A stretch of 64,000 bases of DNA from Erythrobasidium yunnanense (Eukaryota > Basidiomycota > Cystobasidiomycetes > Erythrobasidiales > Erythrobasidiaceae). Every line of letters begins with the position of its first letter. Positions within the stretch are counted from its first letter, which is position 1. Shown here piece by piece: positions 45,005 to 56,918 of the stretch. The stretch lies in NCBI GenBank assembly GCA_001600175.1, contig BCJC01000001.1, positions 434,001 through 498,000 of the forward strand, written 5' to 3'. The position numbers and the translations under genes were made by a program. The notes below the pieces were generated by a model, which worked only from the letters and a program-made list of their open reading frames with translations, did not search any database and had not been told where the DNA came from.

Positions 45005-47383
45005 TCATTTACCTTTTCCCCCTACATCCTTCCTGATTGCCCTAACAATTTGCATGATATCGGAGCGCGATTCGTAAATCGGATAGAGCACGACCACAGT
45101 AGCGCCATAGAAGACCCAGATGAACGTGACAGCTACCCAGGCAGTGAAGCCCGTCTTTGAGTAGATGTACGAAGTGAAGAACAGCGGAAGCGGGATGACC
45201 AAGATGAGCGCAATGAAGAGGAAGACCGAGACGGCGACTGCCAGGAGGTACGCTTTGCGAAGCTTGACTGGATCCTTGTTCTCATCGTAAGGTATGGCGC
45301 CCTCTTCCATGACCGAAGTTCGGGCGCTCTTGAGCTGAACAGCCTGCATTTCGCCGTCTTTCGCCTCTTTCGTATCTTCACTTTCAGAGATTGCTGGCGA
45401 TGCTGCAGGAGCGGCTGCGTGATCACGCTCAGAGTGTATAGCGCGAGTAGATTGCCAGTCGAAATTTTCAGGCCAGATGAGAGTAGTAGCGACCGAGATG
45501 ATACCAGAGACTCCCAAGGACAGCAGCTGATGAACAATCAAAATTAGCTGAAATCACATCACTTTGCTCAGGATCCAAGCTTACATTGCCAGTCAACATC
45601 GGATAATCCTGGAAAGTGGTGTCGATGGTGATAGAGCCTCCGTTGTCAGCTGCGGCCACAGCAAGCCACCCAGCGATACCGCAAGCAAGTCCAATCCAGG
45701 CGCCTGCTATGCAACCACGTTTGTTGGCCTTGCTCGACATGATTGACAGGGCAATGGGCACGACAGCTCCGCCAAGGATCACGCCCATAAACTCGTATAG
45801 CCTGGACAAAGGTCAGTTTGTGACATGCATCTGACTTTCTCTAGACTCACCATCCCATGGAGATGCCAGCTTCGTAGAAGATAACGCCTAGAACGCCCAT
45901 GAACAGGCCGTAAGCCACGATAGCGATGTGGTCAACAGCTAGAATTTGCTTGTCTGTAGCTGTTGGGTTGAAGTATGGAACATAGAAGTCGTATGTGATG
46001 ATTGAGGACACAGCAACCAGTTCTGCTGAAGCAGCGGAAGTGACGGCGAGGAAGAGGAGGACCAGCATAAGTGCAGCACCTGTCTTGCCGAGCAGAGCAG
46101 CTGCCGCTGCGGGAGCTGGAAGACCTGCGCCGATCTCGCCGGATGTAAGCTGTACTTCCAGGGCGACTGCTGCTAGTCCCATTGTTGTAGCGAAGCCAAG
46201 AGGGATAGATGTCCAGGCTGATCCTCCTAATATGAACGCTTTGACGCAAGAAACGGGCTGAGATGCGATTGCTCGCTGCCAGTAGGCCTGCAATTGGCAT
46301 GTCAACTACGACTCCGCTGGCCAGATCAAGCTTCTCAGCTTACCTGGTCGTTGAACACAGTCGCAAAGTTGCCGACGATGTTAATGACGCCAAAGATGAG
46401 GCCGGACTTGGATCGCATCGTCAAGTATGAACCTTGGGCATTGTCCTTTACGGGATGAGCCAGAGCAATCGCTGTGAGGCGGTCATACAGCTCTCCAGGA
46501 GATCCAATGCCAGCATTGCTGTTCGTATAGACGGTGAACATGAAGGTGAGAATGATAGCAAAGAGGCCGGTCGTGTGAATGTAGTCTGCTATGAGGGTCG
46601 CACGCATACCGCCGACCAGTACGTAAATGATGACGCCTAGAGGGATCAGCATGCAAGCAGCATACGTTGACATGCCAGTAAGATCCGTGACTGTCGCTGA
46701 TCCTCCAGTGATGAGCATAGAAGACACCTGCAAGACCGCTCAGCCGAACTCCATCTTTCTGTGATCGCATCCAGCTCACCATAATGTTCGTAGCAAAGGC
46801 GAAAAAGCTGAAGGTGAGATGTGCGGCCTTGCCCCATCTTGCACGTATGACTTCGAGGAAAGTCGACGCGTTCGGTGCATTCATCTTGAGCTTTGCGCTA
46901 TTCTGCGCGAACAGCAGTACTTGAACGGTAGCGCCGGCAGCATACCACCATGCACCAGATATACCGAACTTGTAGCATACTGCACTCGATTGCAGGAGGG
47001 TCGCTCTACAGGACCATCAGTATCCAATGACTCTCACGGAAGAGACGAGACTCACGCCCAAGTCCACGCCGAGACGATACCAGAAGCGATGAGACCGGGC
47101 TTGACTGTACAAGCAAAGATTCAGCTAAAAACAACCTGAACAGGCGCAATGCCGGCGCACCTGAGTGCGAAGCGGACGTGAACTCAGATACATTGGACGT
47201 CTTATGCCTGTGGAAGTGAATGTTAGAACATGTAGACTCTGCTGCGTGCATGCTTGGAGTGACTTACGAGGTATAACGATCTTGCAGCTTGGTCAATCCG
47301 ACCATCAAGGCTGAGAAGAAAAGTCCCACACCAAGGACGACAGCATAGCCAGCTGCCTGGCTGAGAACTGCGACTCCTGGCAT
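45005..47383 (-). CDS. DUR3: urea transporter of the sodium:solute symporter family (Dur3 type)
   Basis: Plasma-membrane urea (and polyamine) uptake by proton symport. Eight exons (47383-47268, 47207-47161, 47104-47056, 47005-46780, 46727-46344, 46287-45851, 45801-45585, 45526-45005) give 665 residues, the normal Dur3 length. Motifs: VKPGLIASGIVSAWTWAATLLQSS, FGISGAWWYAAGA, TFLEVIRARWGKAAHL, YVLVGGMRATLIADYIHT, GIGSPG, FGVINIVGNFATVFNDQAYWQRAIAS, and IPLGFATTMGLAA. Around 14-15 hydrophobic segments are visible, ending with a pair after a 60-residue Ala/Ser/Glu-rich cytosolic loop. The promoter carries clustered GATA sites (47501-47554), as expected for nitrogen-regulated uptake. Family call is firm. 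Confidence 0.93.
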
Positions 47384-47903
47384 CTTTGCTGAACGCGGAA
47401 GCGGGTGGATGATGAGAGACCCGAAAGAAGAGAACTGAGGAAGGAGATGTCGGAGAAGAAAGCTTGACTACTGCGTAACATTAGACTATCTTTCCACCAA
47501 CTTATCCGTTCTTTAGCAGGTCTTATCGTCAGAGCGGGGAGCCGTCAAAGATAACGGTCGGTTCGACGTCTCCGGCTTCTCTCGACAGAAACGGCATCCT
47601 GAAGTTAGCGATAGACGTGTGAGCTTCATCTTGTTGAATAGAGCAGGCGGACGATGTCGGAGCAGCAGATGAGCGTGTAACAAGTGCGTATATTGGGCAA
47701 AGAAGAGAGGTTCAGGTGAATGATAGAGTGTGTTAGAGGAAGGCAAAAGCAGCAGTGATACAAGGAAAGACGCAGTATATTATTTAATATGCTGGCGCTA
47801 GCACAAGACAGAAATTCTTGGTAGAAACCGATCAGCATTCGCTCGAACGTCCTTGATTCTCCAGCGAAAGCAGCTGCAATCTATACCAGCGCAATACTCA
47901 AGT
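47384..47903 (-). other. promoter region of the urea transporter
   Basis: This 520-bp stretch holds the DUR3 promoter and the 3' end of the next F-box gene. It includes two GATAAG sites and one GATAA. No gene seen. Confidence 0.55.
47501..47554 (-). promoter_or_regulatory. cluster of GATA-factor sites upstream of DUR3
   Basis: On the plus strand CTTATC occurs at 47501-47506 and 47522-47527 (GATAAG on the gene strand) and GATAA at 47550-47554, 118-171 bp upstream of the DUR3 start. Fungal nitrogen GATA activators bind such clustered sites. Binding here is inferred. Confidence 0.55.
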
Positions 47904-49253
47904 CTAATCTCCTTCATCGTCAACTCCCTCTGAAACATCACTGGCGCTGTCACTATACTCTTCATTTTCGGCGTCCTTGCGTCGCAGATACTCCAACTCG
48001 TAATCCTCCAGTCTTTCGACCAGGTCAGCCGGCTTGAGCTGTATGCCTTTAGACAGAGCAGCCTGCCGTGCTTCCTTGGCAGCTGCTATCAGTCCTTCCA
48101 CCTGATCCAGCGAAAGATGGGACCAGTCATGATCGTACGTATACTTGAAGTCGAGAGATATGACCTTCAATCCGGTGCTCCATACCTCGCCTTGTGTGAT
48201 GGAGCGGAAGACTTGCCTCAGCTCCTGAGTGGGTATGTTGGGAATCGATAGGCAGGTTACGCCAGGCGGCAGACAAGCAAGTAGCGCGCGAATATCCTCC
48301 ATCGTCAGGCTCATAGCGATACATAGCCCACTTAGAGCGGGGAAGAATGGGAATATGCCTGGAAGGTCCGATATAGTCTCTGCCGTGCCCGTTGTGCTTC
48401 CTGCGAGAGACAGGCTGCGCAGCCTGGCAAGCGATCTTTGACCGAAGGTTTGCTTCAGTAGCTGCAGGTATTTGCTCGGCGTAGAAAGCATGGTCGAGCT
48501 AAGCTCCAACACATCGAGGACCTCGGGTTCGGCGACGGCCAGCGCAGCGCTGGTCTGCGCGACATCCCATGTTCCACTGATGCGAAGCTCTCTCAAGTGA
48601 AGGAGCTTGCTCGGCGCAGGGATAACAGCCATCGTATCGCAGGAAATAAAGTCCAACTCCAGGCACGTCAGGCCTGGGACGCGCATCAAGGAATGCAGAG
48701 GCAGAGGATCTGTACTCCGGGAGGAGAAGCTGATAGAGAGGCTTTCTAGAGGCATAGTGGCCGTTCTTCGAGCCAATATATCCAAAATAGCGTCCGCGGC
48801 CGTCGGGTGAAGTTCGTAGACCAGATGCTGAAGGTTGGAGCACTTCTCTAGCATGATAGAATGCTGCTGCGTATAGTACTGCCGTGAAGTCTCGCTTCCT
48901 TGCCCATTAGCAAGGTAAAGAGAACGGATGTGATGGAAATTCCGGTTTGTGACAACTTGCAGTGATGGGTCTTTCCAGAGCGCATCTCGCACTAGCAACA
49001 CGCGTTCGTAAAGCAGAGGCACTGCTATAGTGTGCGTGGCTTTACAGACTCGGGCCAGAGCAGCCAGATCGTAACGAGCTTTGATGAAGTCGTTCTGCCT
49101 TTGCAAGTGCAATCGGGATGAAGAGGACCTATTTTCATAGGCATACAAGTCTTCTCTTCGATAGAAGCATGACGACACCGGGAGCTCGACAGGCAAGAAG
49201 TTGCGGAAGATGTGCTCAAGGATCTCGTCTGGAAGGTCGATGAGCTTCGCCAT
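47904..49253 (-). CDS. F-box protein, family member 6 (divergent cluster copy E)
   Basis: Likely SCF substrate receptor. Single exon, 449 residues from MAKLIDLPDEILEHIFRNF. An upstream in-frame Met (49373) is less likely because relatives start with MAKL. An insertion of about 35 charged residues sits inside the F-box region, after which DLAALARVCKATHTIAVPLLYER restores the family pattern. Leucine-rich segments include LMRVPGLTCLELDF and LLHLRELRISG. The end has EARQAALSKGIQLKPADLVERL and a long acidic tail. It is separated from copies A-D by DUR3 and is closer in its C-terminus to member 1 (EARRVAHSHGVELRPANL). Substrate unknown. Confidence 0.82.
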   Translation of the reverse strand: MAKLIDLPDEILEHIFRNFLPVELPVSSCFYRREDLYAYENRSSSSRLHLQRQNDFIKARYDLAALARVCKATHTIAVPLLYERVLLVRDALWKDPSLQVVTNRNFHHIRSLYLANGQGSETSRQYYTQQHSIMLEKCSNLQHLVYELHPTAADAILDILARRTATMPLESLSISFSSRSTDPLPLHSLMRVPGLTCLELDFISCDTMAVIPAPSKLLHLRELRISGTWDVAQTSAALAVAEPEVLDVLELSSTMLSTPSKYLQLLKQTFGQRSLARLRSLSLAGSTTGTAETISDLPGIFPFFPALSGLCIAMSLTMEDIRALLACLPPGVTCLSIPNIPTQELRQVFRSITQGEVWSTGLKVISLDFKYTYDHDWSHLSLDQVEGLIAAAKEARQAALSKGIQLKPADLVERLEDYELEYLRRKDAENEEYSDSASDVSEGVDDEGD

Positions 49254-49508
49254 TTGTAGGGCTGTGAAATATGAGACACTCTCGCATTGCAGTATAGTAT
49301 GAGCTGACTTACCGGCTCCCAAGCTTCCAGTCTGTAAGGTCCTGCAAGCTGATGGTGGGGACGAAAGAAGCATCGACTATAATTAGTCTCGGATAAGTGA
49401 AGGTAACGCAAGACTTCTGCATGAGCTATGCTACAAGATAGTGAAGATCCTACGAGAGTCTCGAGTACAACGACAGCCAGATCCGACAGAAGCCCAAAGT
49501 CCAATTGT

Positions 49509-52500
49509 CTACTGCTGCTCGACGTATTCTACATCTTCAGTTTGTTCTTGAACAGCTTCCTCCGGTTCCTCTCCCTCCTCTGCTTCCTCCGAAACTTCTT
49601 GCAACCCATCGTTCTGCCGCATTTCGTGCGCGATAGCCGCGGAGAACTCTTGTATCCATGGATGATCCATCAATTCAGCTGCGCTAGGTCGTTTCATCGG
49701 ATCAATATCCAGACACGTCTCGATAAAGTCGATACCCAGCTCGGACAGCTCGTGCTTTTCGGGAAGTGGAGGATGTTTCGTAGCGATACCGATGTGGAAC
49801 ATGATGGCCCTGGCAAGTAGATGTTAGCGCGTGCATAAGCGAGTCATAGTTAGGCTCACCATTCATTATCAAGATTGGACCAAGGCCGTCGACCAGTAGC
49901 ACATTCTAGTACGACACATCCCAAACTCCAGACATCCATTGCACCTCTTCGTCCTCGATGATCTCCCTTGATGACTTCAGGCGACATGTACATAGGTGTT
50001 CCTGTCAAGCTGTTGACATCTCCGTTCGGTCCAGGTGCACGCGTCTTGGCCGCCATCGTCTTCTGATTCTTGGCCAGGATTTTGGCCGCTCCGAAATCGA
50101 CAAACTTGATGACTCCCATATGATCAAGTAGAATGTTGTCTGGCTTGATATCACGATGCACAACTCCCATAGAGTGCAGATACATAAGGCCATCGAGCAT
50201 CTGTACAGTGTAGATCTGCATGACGCTCTCGTCCTCGATCCGACCGTGTTCGAGCAGGTTCGCCAAGCTACCGCCCTGGCAGTACTCTTCAAAGATGTAG
50301 ACCTTGTCTCGGTGTACCTCGATGCCGTAGTAGTCGACAATATTTGGATGCGAAAGCATTTCCATAACCAACATCTCATCTCGGATAGTTTTAATCAAGC
50401 CGGGTGTAGAAGCAAGATCTTGGAACCTGATCAGACAGTCATCAGCAAGGTTTACATGTACTTAGAAGACAAAGACCTACTTGATCTCCTTGACAGCCAT
50501 GAGAGCGCCCGAGTCCAGGTTGACAGCGAGGTAGACGGAGCCGAATGTACCACCACCGATAAACTTGCCTTGTTGCCATCGTATAGAAATATTCGAGTTG
50601 GAGGTAGCCAAGAACAGCAGAGACTTGTCCTCTGGACGCTCCTCATCCAAGACACGACCGACGACTCGCATACCGGCTTCAAGCTCCAGGCGCCTTTCTT
50701 CGATAGCCCTCGTCTCGGCAACCCATCTGTCTCTGACGAGCGTGCGGTTCTCGCCATCGAATTGGCCATCCAGTATGATGCTGCCATCGAAGTTGAAAGG
50801 ATGGTGCGCTCCACTGAGCTGATCTCGAGTATGACGAAGATGCTCGACGTTGTTGAGGTAGTTGAGGGTCTCGCGCAACTGCTTCCTGACTTCTTCTTTC
50901 GCAACATCCAGTCTCTCCTTCTCTTGCTTAGCCTGGAAGCTGGACCTTGCACCCAGAATGTCGAAGTGCGAGATGAGCAGCGTCATGCAGCTTGCTACTT
51001 TTGCTCTGAGCGAGTTGAACTCTTCATGGGTTAGACGAAGTATACCCTCGTTTCTCGTCATCAACATTGCGAATTCGAGAGCTCCTACAGCCCATTTGAA
51101 GGTCCGGCTATCGGAAGGCACGCAATCGTCGCAGATGAACGCAACCCAGCGGATGGAGAAGCGCATGAGAAGCATAGAGAACCTGACTCGTAGAGCAGGC
51201 TCCATATGCTTGAGAGAACGTTGTCCGAGATCAGCAGTGAAAGAGAAGTAATTCGCTAGAGCTGCTTCTGATCCAGGTTTTGCTTTCAAGACTCGATGAA
51301 CACGCTCGATTGACGTCAAGATAGACTCGGCGAGCTTGTATTCTGACCGTTTGATTTTCTTGAGCTCACGATTAATTCGGCCTAGATGGGCTTTCTGCTC
51401 CACTATGACCATGTCCTTGAATGCTGGGAACATCTCATAGAAGATCTGCTTGGCAGTCGCCAGTCTGCTCATAGGCCCATCCGAAACTATCCTGATTCGG
51501 CCTTCTCGCATGTCGAAGTCAAAGTGAGGCAGATCTTCGACATTTAAGATACCGCCAGTCCAGATGAATGGCTCGTGAGGTGAAAGAATGAACAGGTAGT
51601 GAGGGCCTTCTCCGACAATCTCGCCATCCATGTAGTCAGGTGCGCCAGACACGCCCAAGCATTTGCACAGCATCTGCCGTAAGAGTCCTTGTCTTTCGAC
51701 AAGGGAAGCTGTTGCGATGATGTAGATAGCCTGCGACTCGAGTGTACCAGTATAGACGAGACAGTGGTCCGTTTCTGCCAGTGCGTGAACGAGAGTATTG
51801 AGGTTGACGTCGTCCAGAAGGTATTCTGCGGCCACTTCGAAGCGTTGCTGCATAGCTCGACCAAATCGTAAGAGTTTTCGATGACGCAGACGGACATTGT
51901 CCATCGTCTGATTGAACCATCTCGAGATCTCCGATGCAGTCATGTCTCGCTCTTCAAGGACTTGAAGCTGCTCCTCGAAGTAGTTTGTGACTCGCATCAG
52001 AAGTCGATGCGTGAGCGTGCTGCAATGAAAAGGTTTGATCAGATGCGTGGTTGAAGCTTCGGGTCCAGGCTACTCACCAGAAATGCTCGCCGACAAGCAT
52101 GTCGCCTCCTTCTATCTGACCGACAGCCTCCGACAAGAACTTCCACTCATTCTCCACAATTTCCGTCTCTTTCAGATAGATAGCTTTGCTTCCGCTCTTG
52201 AGCTTCCACGTAAGGAGTTTGAAGAAGAACCTCAAAGAGTCCAAGAGGACTTTATCGTATTCTTCTGACAGTTGACCACCAGGCCAGCCTTTTTCCACGT
52301 TTGGCGTCATGATCTCGATGAAGCTTTCCTTCATCTTCGCAGCAAGCGCTAGACCAGACCTAAAGTCGATAGTGAGTTGATCCACTAGGATCTGAGGTGG
52401 CTGTTGCTCCGCTGAGACGTGATTAACATAATTCAGACGGAGTTTGAGCGCTTCTTGGATAAGATTGGTAGGGAAGTTGATGAGTGCGATGAGGTCGTTG

Positions 52501-54233
52501 TAGAAAGTAGGCAGGTTCATATCGGCGAATTGATCACGACATGCCACCATGACGGACTTGGCATCGTGCACAAGACGATATAGATCCATAATAGTGGATT
52601 TCTCGAACGTCTTCTGCAGAGTATCTTCCTTGAATATACGTTCGATGAATGGCGATGTGTCGAGCAGGTGATGTACTGGCTTCTTAGTTGGGTCGTCACT
52701 ATTAGGCACGGGTGTCTGAACGCCATCTATAGCTTCCAGTCCGGGCTGAGTGACTTCGAGCTCTTCGCTTCCTGTCCATTTCTGCAGAATACCAATTTGG
52801 ATCTTCAGGCGGTTCGTGATGACTTGCCAGCTTAGAAGCGCGTCTATCCGATTCATGATGTGCTCTTCTGCAGCGTGCGCTTTCTCCGTCCGCAGAGATT
52901 TGACTGACGGATATAGTGTGTCACACCATTCAATCTTGCGGACCATCATCGCTATCTGCTCGCTAGCATCTGCATGCTTCGTAACGGCGACTTCTCCGTC
53001 TTCTCCTGCAGAGTCGGCGGCATCCCTGGTTGCTAGCGGGTCGTCTTCCGTTACTTGAAACTTGGCTACTTCTCCCCAGATAGCCTCAATGTGGCCTCTC
53101 GCTTCTTCTATGTAGTCTGTCTCTTGCTGTACTGTCCTACTCTGCACATATGCACGCACCCGCAGCCAGATCTGGTATGCTCTCCATTTTTTGTTACTGC
53201 TCAGATCGTCGAGATCGTTCGTCAAGGTACCCGAGATACGTGTCTTCTCCGATTTGAGGACTTCTCCTTGTAGTACGTTCGAAAGCATATGCTGCCACTC
53301 GTATCGCGCCTCTGCTTCAGGGTTGTCTTCCTCCTCTTCTAGCTCGGATTCCGTCTCTCCTCCTGAAGGTGTGCCGCTTCCTCCTTGCCTAGACTCATAG
53401 CGAGGTCTCACTCTCGCATAATTGAGTACATCATAGGTCACTTGCGGTCGAGGGTGCGGTAATGCCGTCCCATGCGTTCCATCTTCGTTGTCACTGCCAT
53501 ATCCTCCTGCTGCTTCTACTGGATCTGCCGAGATTAGTCCAGTACCTTGCGGCGCGCGATTGTTGTAAGCGGATGTCTTCGAGTCGGCCAGCAGCTTCGA
53601 GACCGCTGCGGAGGGTTCTCCTAGTTTGCGATCTACTCCTGCTAATCTGGCCTCTTGATGTGGATCCCGACGCGACAGTTCATACTCGTCTTCGTCCTCG
53701 GCTGAAGCGTTTCCAGAGTCGATATCGTCGATGCTCCCCAGGCCTCGGTTGAAGTAGTGCTTGTCTGGATCGCTATCATCGTCTGCATTGTTGTATCTAC
53801 TTGCGCTTCCATTTGGGGCAGCGTTGTTGCGGGTAGAGCTGTCAATACTCGGTCAGCTCGGCTGCCTTGAAACGGTCAAGATAGACCTAGGCTTCTAAAG
53901 GCCAACGCACAGCCATCGTCCGAAAGCTCCTCCAGTACCAGCATTGGAGTATGAACTGCTGCTTGCGGGAGGTGGCCTTGATCCAGCTGCAGCGTGCTGG
54001 ACCAAGCTCGATAGCCCGGATTTGTAGGCAGATGGACCGTTCCCTCCAGCTAAGGCATTGGAAGCTGAGGCGTCGTCGTTCGTGAAGCTGCCATCGTGGT
54101 CATCGTCGTCGCTGCTTGAGATGTCATCGTGGTCGCCGGCCTCATCGTCTGCGCCGTCAGCTTCTTCGCCCACTCTAGGCAGCCTGTCTATCGTCGCAGT
54201 AGGCGCTGCGAAGTCAATACGCTTCAGCGGCAT
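49509..54233 (-). CDS. MAP kinase kinase kinase of the HOG pathway (Ssk2/Ssk22 type)
   Basis: Activates Pbs2 and so Hog1 in osmotic stress. Five exons (54233-53911, 53838-52078, 52019-50481, 50426-49860, 49809-49509) give 1,496 residues, the expected size. The first 200 residues are acidic and Ser-rich. A long helical regulatory domain follows, with the family stretch RVTNYFEEQLQVLEERDMTA and WFNQTMDNVRLRHRKLLRFG. The kinase domain lies at the C-terminus: GKFIGGGTFGSVYLAV, MAVKEIK, the linking HPNIVDYYGIEVHRDKVYIF, VVHRDIKPDNILLD, VDFGAAKI, GTPMYMSPEVI, DVWSLGCVVLE and RPSAAELMDHPW. All catalytic residues are present. The end is a Glu-rich tail. It shares a 162-bp promoter with the Rex1-type gene. 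Confidence 0.94.
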
Positions 54234-54395
54234 AGCGAAGTTGATTAATGCGCCTAAGGGAAAGCTGTGAAATGCAATTCAAGGCGTCTCTACTCGTTCT
54301 ACAGACTGACTTCAAACAAAGTCTTGGGTTGGTTTCAAAGGTCTTGAAGTTACTCTTACATCAGGATAGACATCTACTACTTCCCTGCGTGAATA

Positions 54396-56792
54396 ATGGC
54401 CAATCCTGGCAAAAAACGAAGTCTTTCACCGGCAAATGGGCCAGTCGATAATGCAGAGGGCTGGACCACAGTCTCTGGATTTGCACGCAAGAAGCCAAAG
54501 AAGGAGAAGCTGAAGAAGGGCCAAGCTGCTACCATTTCTGCGTCAAATACGAAAAGTCATGCCCAAATTATCGATGAAGCCGTACGGCCAATCCGCAAGG
54601 CTTTCCTGCATGGACTTACGACCGCTGATACTATCCGTACAGGTCGCACAAGGATCTATCGCTGCCCCATTGTTCCAGTTCGACCCGTCAGGCTTCAGGA
54701 ATCGGCAAATTGGCGTTGCTGTAAATCTATCTTCTAGCTATTCAGCTGCGATTTGATGCTCATTCTTGTTTACAGGACATCCGCGACCTCATCGTACACA
54801 TAGTATGGAGGGAATCCTACCCTAAATGGCTGAAGATCAGCGTAAGTGACCACTCCTAGTGCTTAAACATTGCTAATGGTCTTCCAGAACAAAGCAGCCA
54901 TTCGAGGCGTCGTATGCTTGCTTGTACAAGGCTTCGAGCCATCAGATCTAGGCCTGCCCGCCGAAATTACCTCTACAATGCCTCAACCGCTCGAAGCTTC
55001 CAAGACCGCTTCAACATCCAAGCTACCCGTCTTCCAAGAGCTCTTTTCCCACTACTGCCCTACGCGCGCTCCGGGCGAACCCAAGAAATTGCATAGCGTG
55101 CTTCAGACGCTTCTGAACTGCCCACTGACCGGCGATCAGAAAGCCAGACGGCAGAAAGAGAAAGAAAAGGCAGCTTCTTCTTCAACGGGAGGTGTGGACC
55201 CTGCGATATACCTGCTGCCGGCGGACGAGTTCTTGGGGAATGGCTATGTTAGCCCTTCGTATCCTTTCGATACGGCGTCGCGCATAAGGAGCAGTCATAC
55301 AAGTAATGGAACCAAGCAGGCGAATGGCTCACACAAAGCAGACCCTCTGCCCTTCGAGCGGTGGCAGAGAAGTGACGGAATGATAGAGACGCCTCGGGTG
55401 GAGTACAACGCAGATGAGCAGCCGCCTCTGCTCAACATCATGGGTATCGATTGTGAAATGGTGAGTAACCTTTTTTCAACATCTTACAGAGTCTCGCTCA
55501 TTCCGTTTGTCTACAGTGCGTGACGACAGTCGGGTCTGAAGTCTGTCGAGTCAGTGTAGTCGACGCATCTGGAAAAGTCATCTACAACACGCTCGTAAAG
55601 CCAGCCAATCAAGTCAAAGACTACGCTACGCAATTCTCTGGAATCACCGAGGAACTCCTGGCGCCAGTCACGACGACGTTGCAAGATGTGCATAAAGAGC
55701 TAGCGAAAATCATAGATTACGATACTGTGCTTGTGGGTCATTCTTTGAACTGTGATCTAGTGGTGCTCAAGGTAGGCGGTATGTTTTCGATTGACGTGCG
55801 CGAATCACTGACTCCCCTGACTTCGCAGCTTGTACACCCCTGGGTCATTGATACGAGTGTCATATACCACCACACTCGTGGTCCGCCGTATAAGGCCTCC
55901 CTCAAATGGCTCGCACAGAAATGGCTATCGAAAGAGATCCAAAAGCCATCGAAGACATCAGATGGTCTTCAAATAGTCGGCCATAACAGTGAAGAAGACG
56001 CTCGAGCAGCTGTAGAGCTCGTGAAACTGAAGATGGCGAAAGGACCTTCTTTCGGTGAATTCGCGACGGACCAGGAGAGTATCTTTGAGAGACTCGCGAT
56101 GGCAGACCCGAAGAAACGGACGGCTATTGTGGATCATGGGAGTCCGGCACAGTGGCATGGTGCGAAAGCGGATACGGCTGTAGCGTGCAAAACGGACGAT
56201 GAGGTACGGACAACGTCCAGTTAAGGCGAATGGCTCGATGCTGACAGTATAGCACAGGTCGTTGCAGGTATCAGAGACAACGTCATCAACAACGAATTCG
56301 TCTTCGCGAGACTGCTAGATACCTCGCATGCTTTGGAATGTAAGTCTACCAGGCTCACACTATGCCTAACAAGTCGATCTGACGATAAGCTTAGGGTCGC
56401 AACCATCGAACAGCGTTCTCGGCAAGACGACAGCTGGAGCGAAAGCCGAAGCAGTGACAGATGTATCCACGGACGCTCTTAGCAATGCCACGCCCTCTTC
56501 TCCCACTTCATCAGCTCCTTCCGACCCTTACACCAAACTGAACGACCACATCCGAGCCATCCACAAATCCCTTCCCATCAACACAGCTTTCATAATCATG
56601 TCAGGCCACGGCGATCCACGAACAGTCACCGCTTTGAACGCCAAGAAAGCTCGCTTCGATCTTCTGTACAAGACACAGCTCTTGAGCAGTATCAGTGAGG
56701 AAGATAAATGGAGTGAAGCGGATGATAGAGCGCTACAGACTGCTGTGGCGAGAGTCAGGGAGGGTATGACTTTCTTGTCTATTAGGCGGTAG
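54396..56792 (+). CDS. REX1: DEDDh RNA exonuclease, Rex1/Rnh70 type
   Basis: 3'-5' exonuclease that trims 5S rRNA, 5.8S rRNA or tRNA 3' ends in the nucleus. Eight exons (54396-54581, 54643-54720, 54776-54841, 54888-55460, 55517-55771, 55829-56203, 56258-56339, 56395-56792) give 670 residues. The basic, Lys-rich start is a likely nuclear signal. Exonuclease motifs: MGIDCEMCVTTVGSEVCR (Exo I, D and E), LVGHSLNCDLVVLKLVHPWVIDT (Exo II) and GHNSEEDARAAVELVKLK (Exo III, H and D). Upstream, PLFQFDPSGF and DIRDLIVHIVW match Rex1 N-terminal regions. A further C-terminal segment (LPINTAFIIMSGHGDP) also fits the family. Call is firm. Confidence 0.9.
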
Positions 56793-56918
56793 ACAGTCAT
56801 TATTACGAGACGATTTAGATGTGCCTCCGTCTATGCTTGTTGTATCGCATTACGCGCAGTCTGAGTTCCCGCTCGGAAAGGTCTAAGAGTACAGTTTCAA
56901 TACAACACCTTTAACTCG

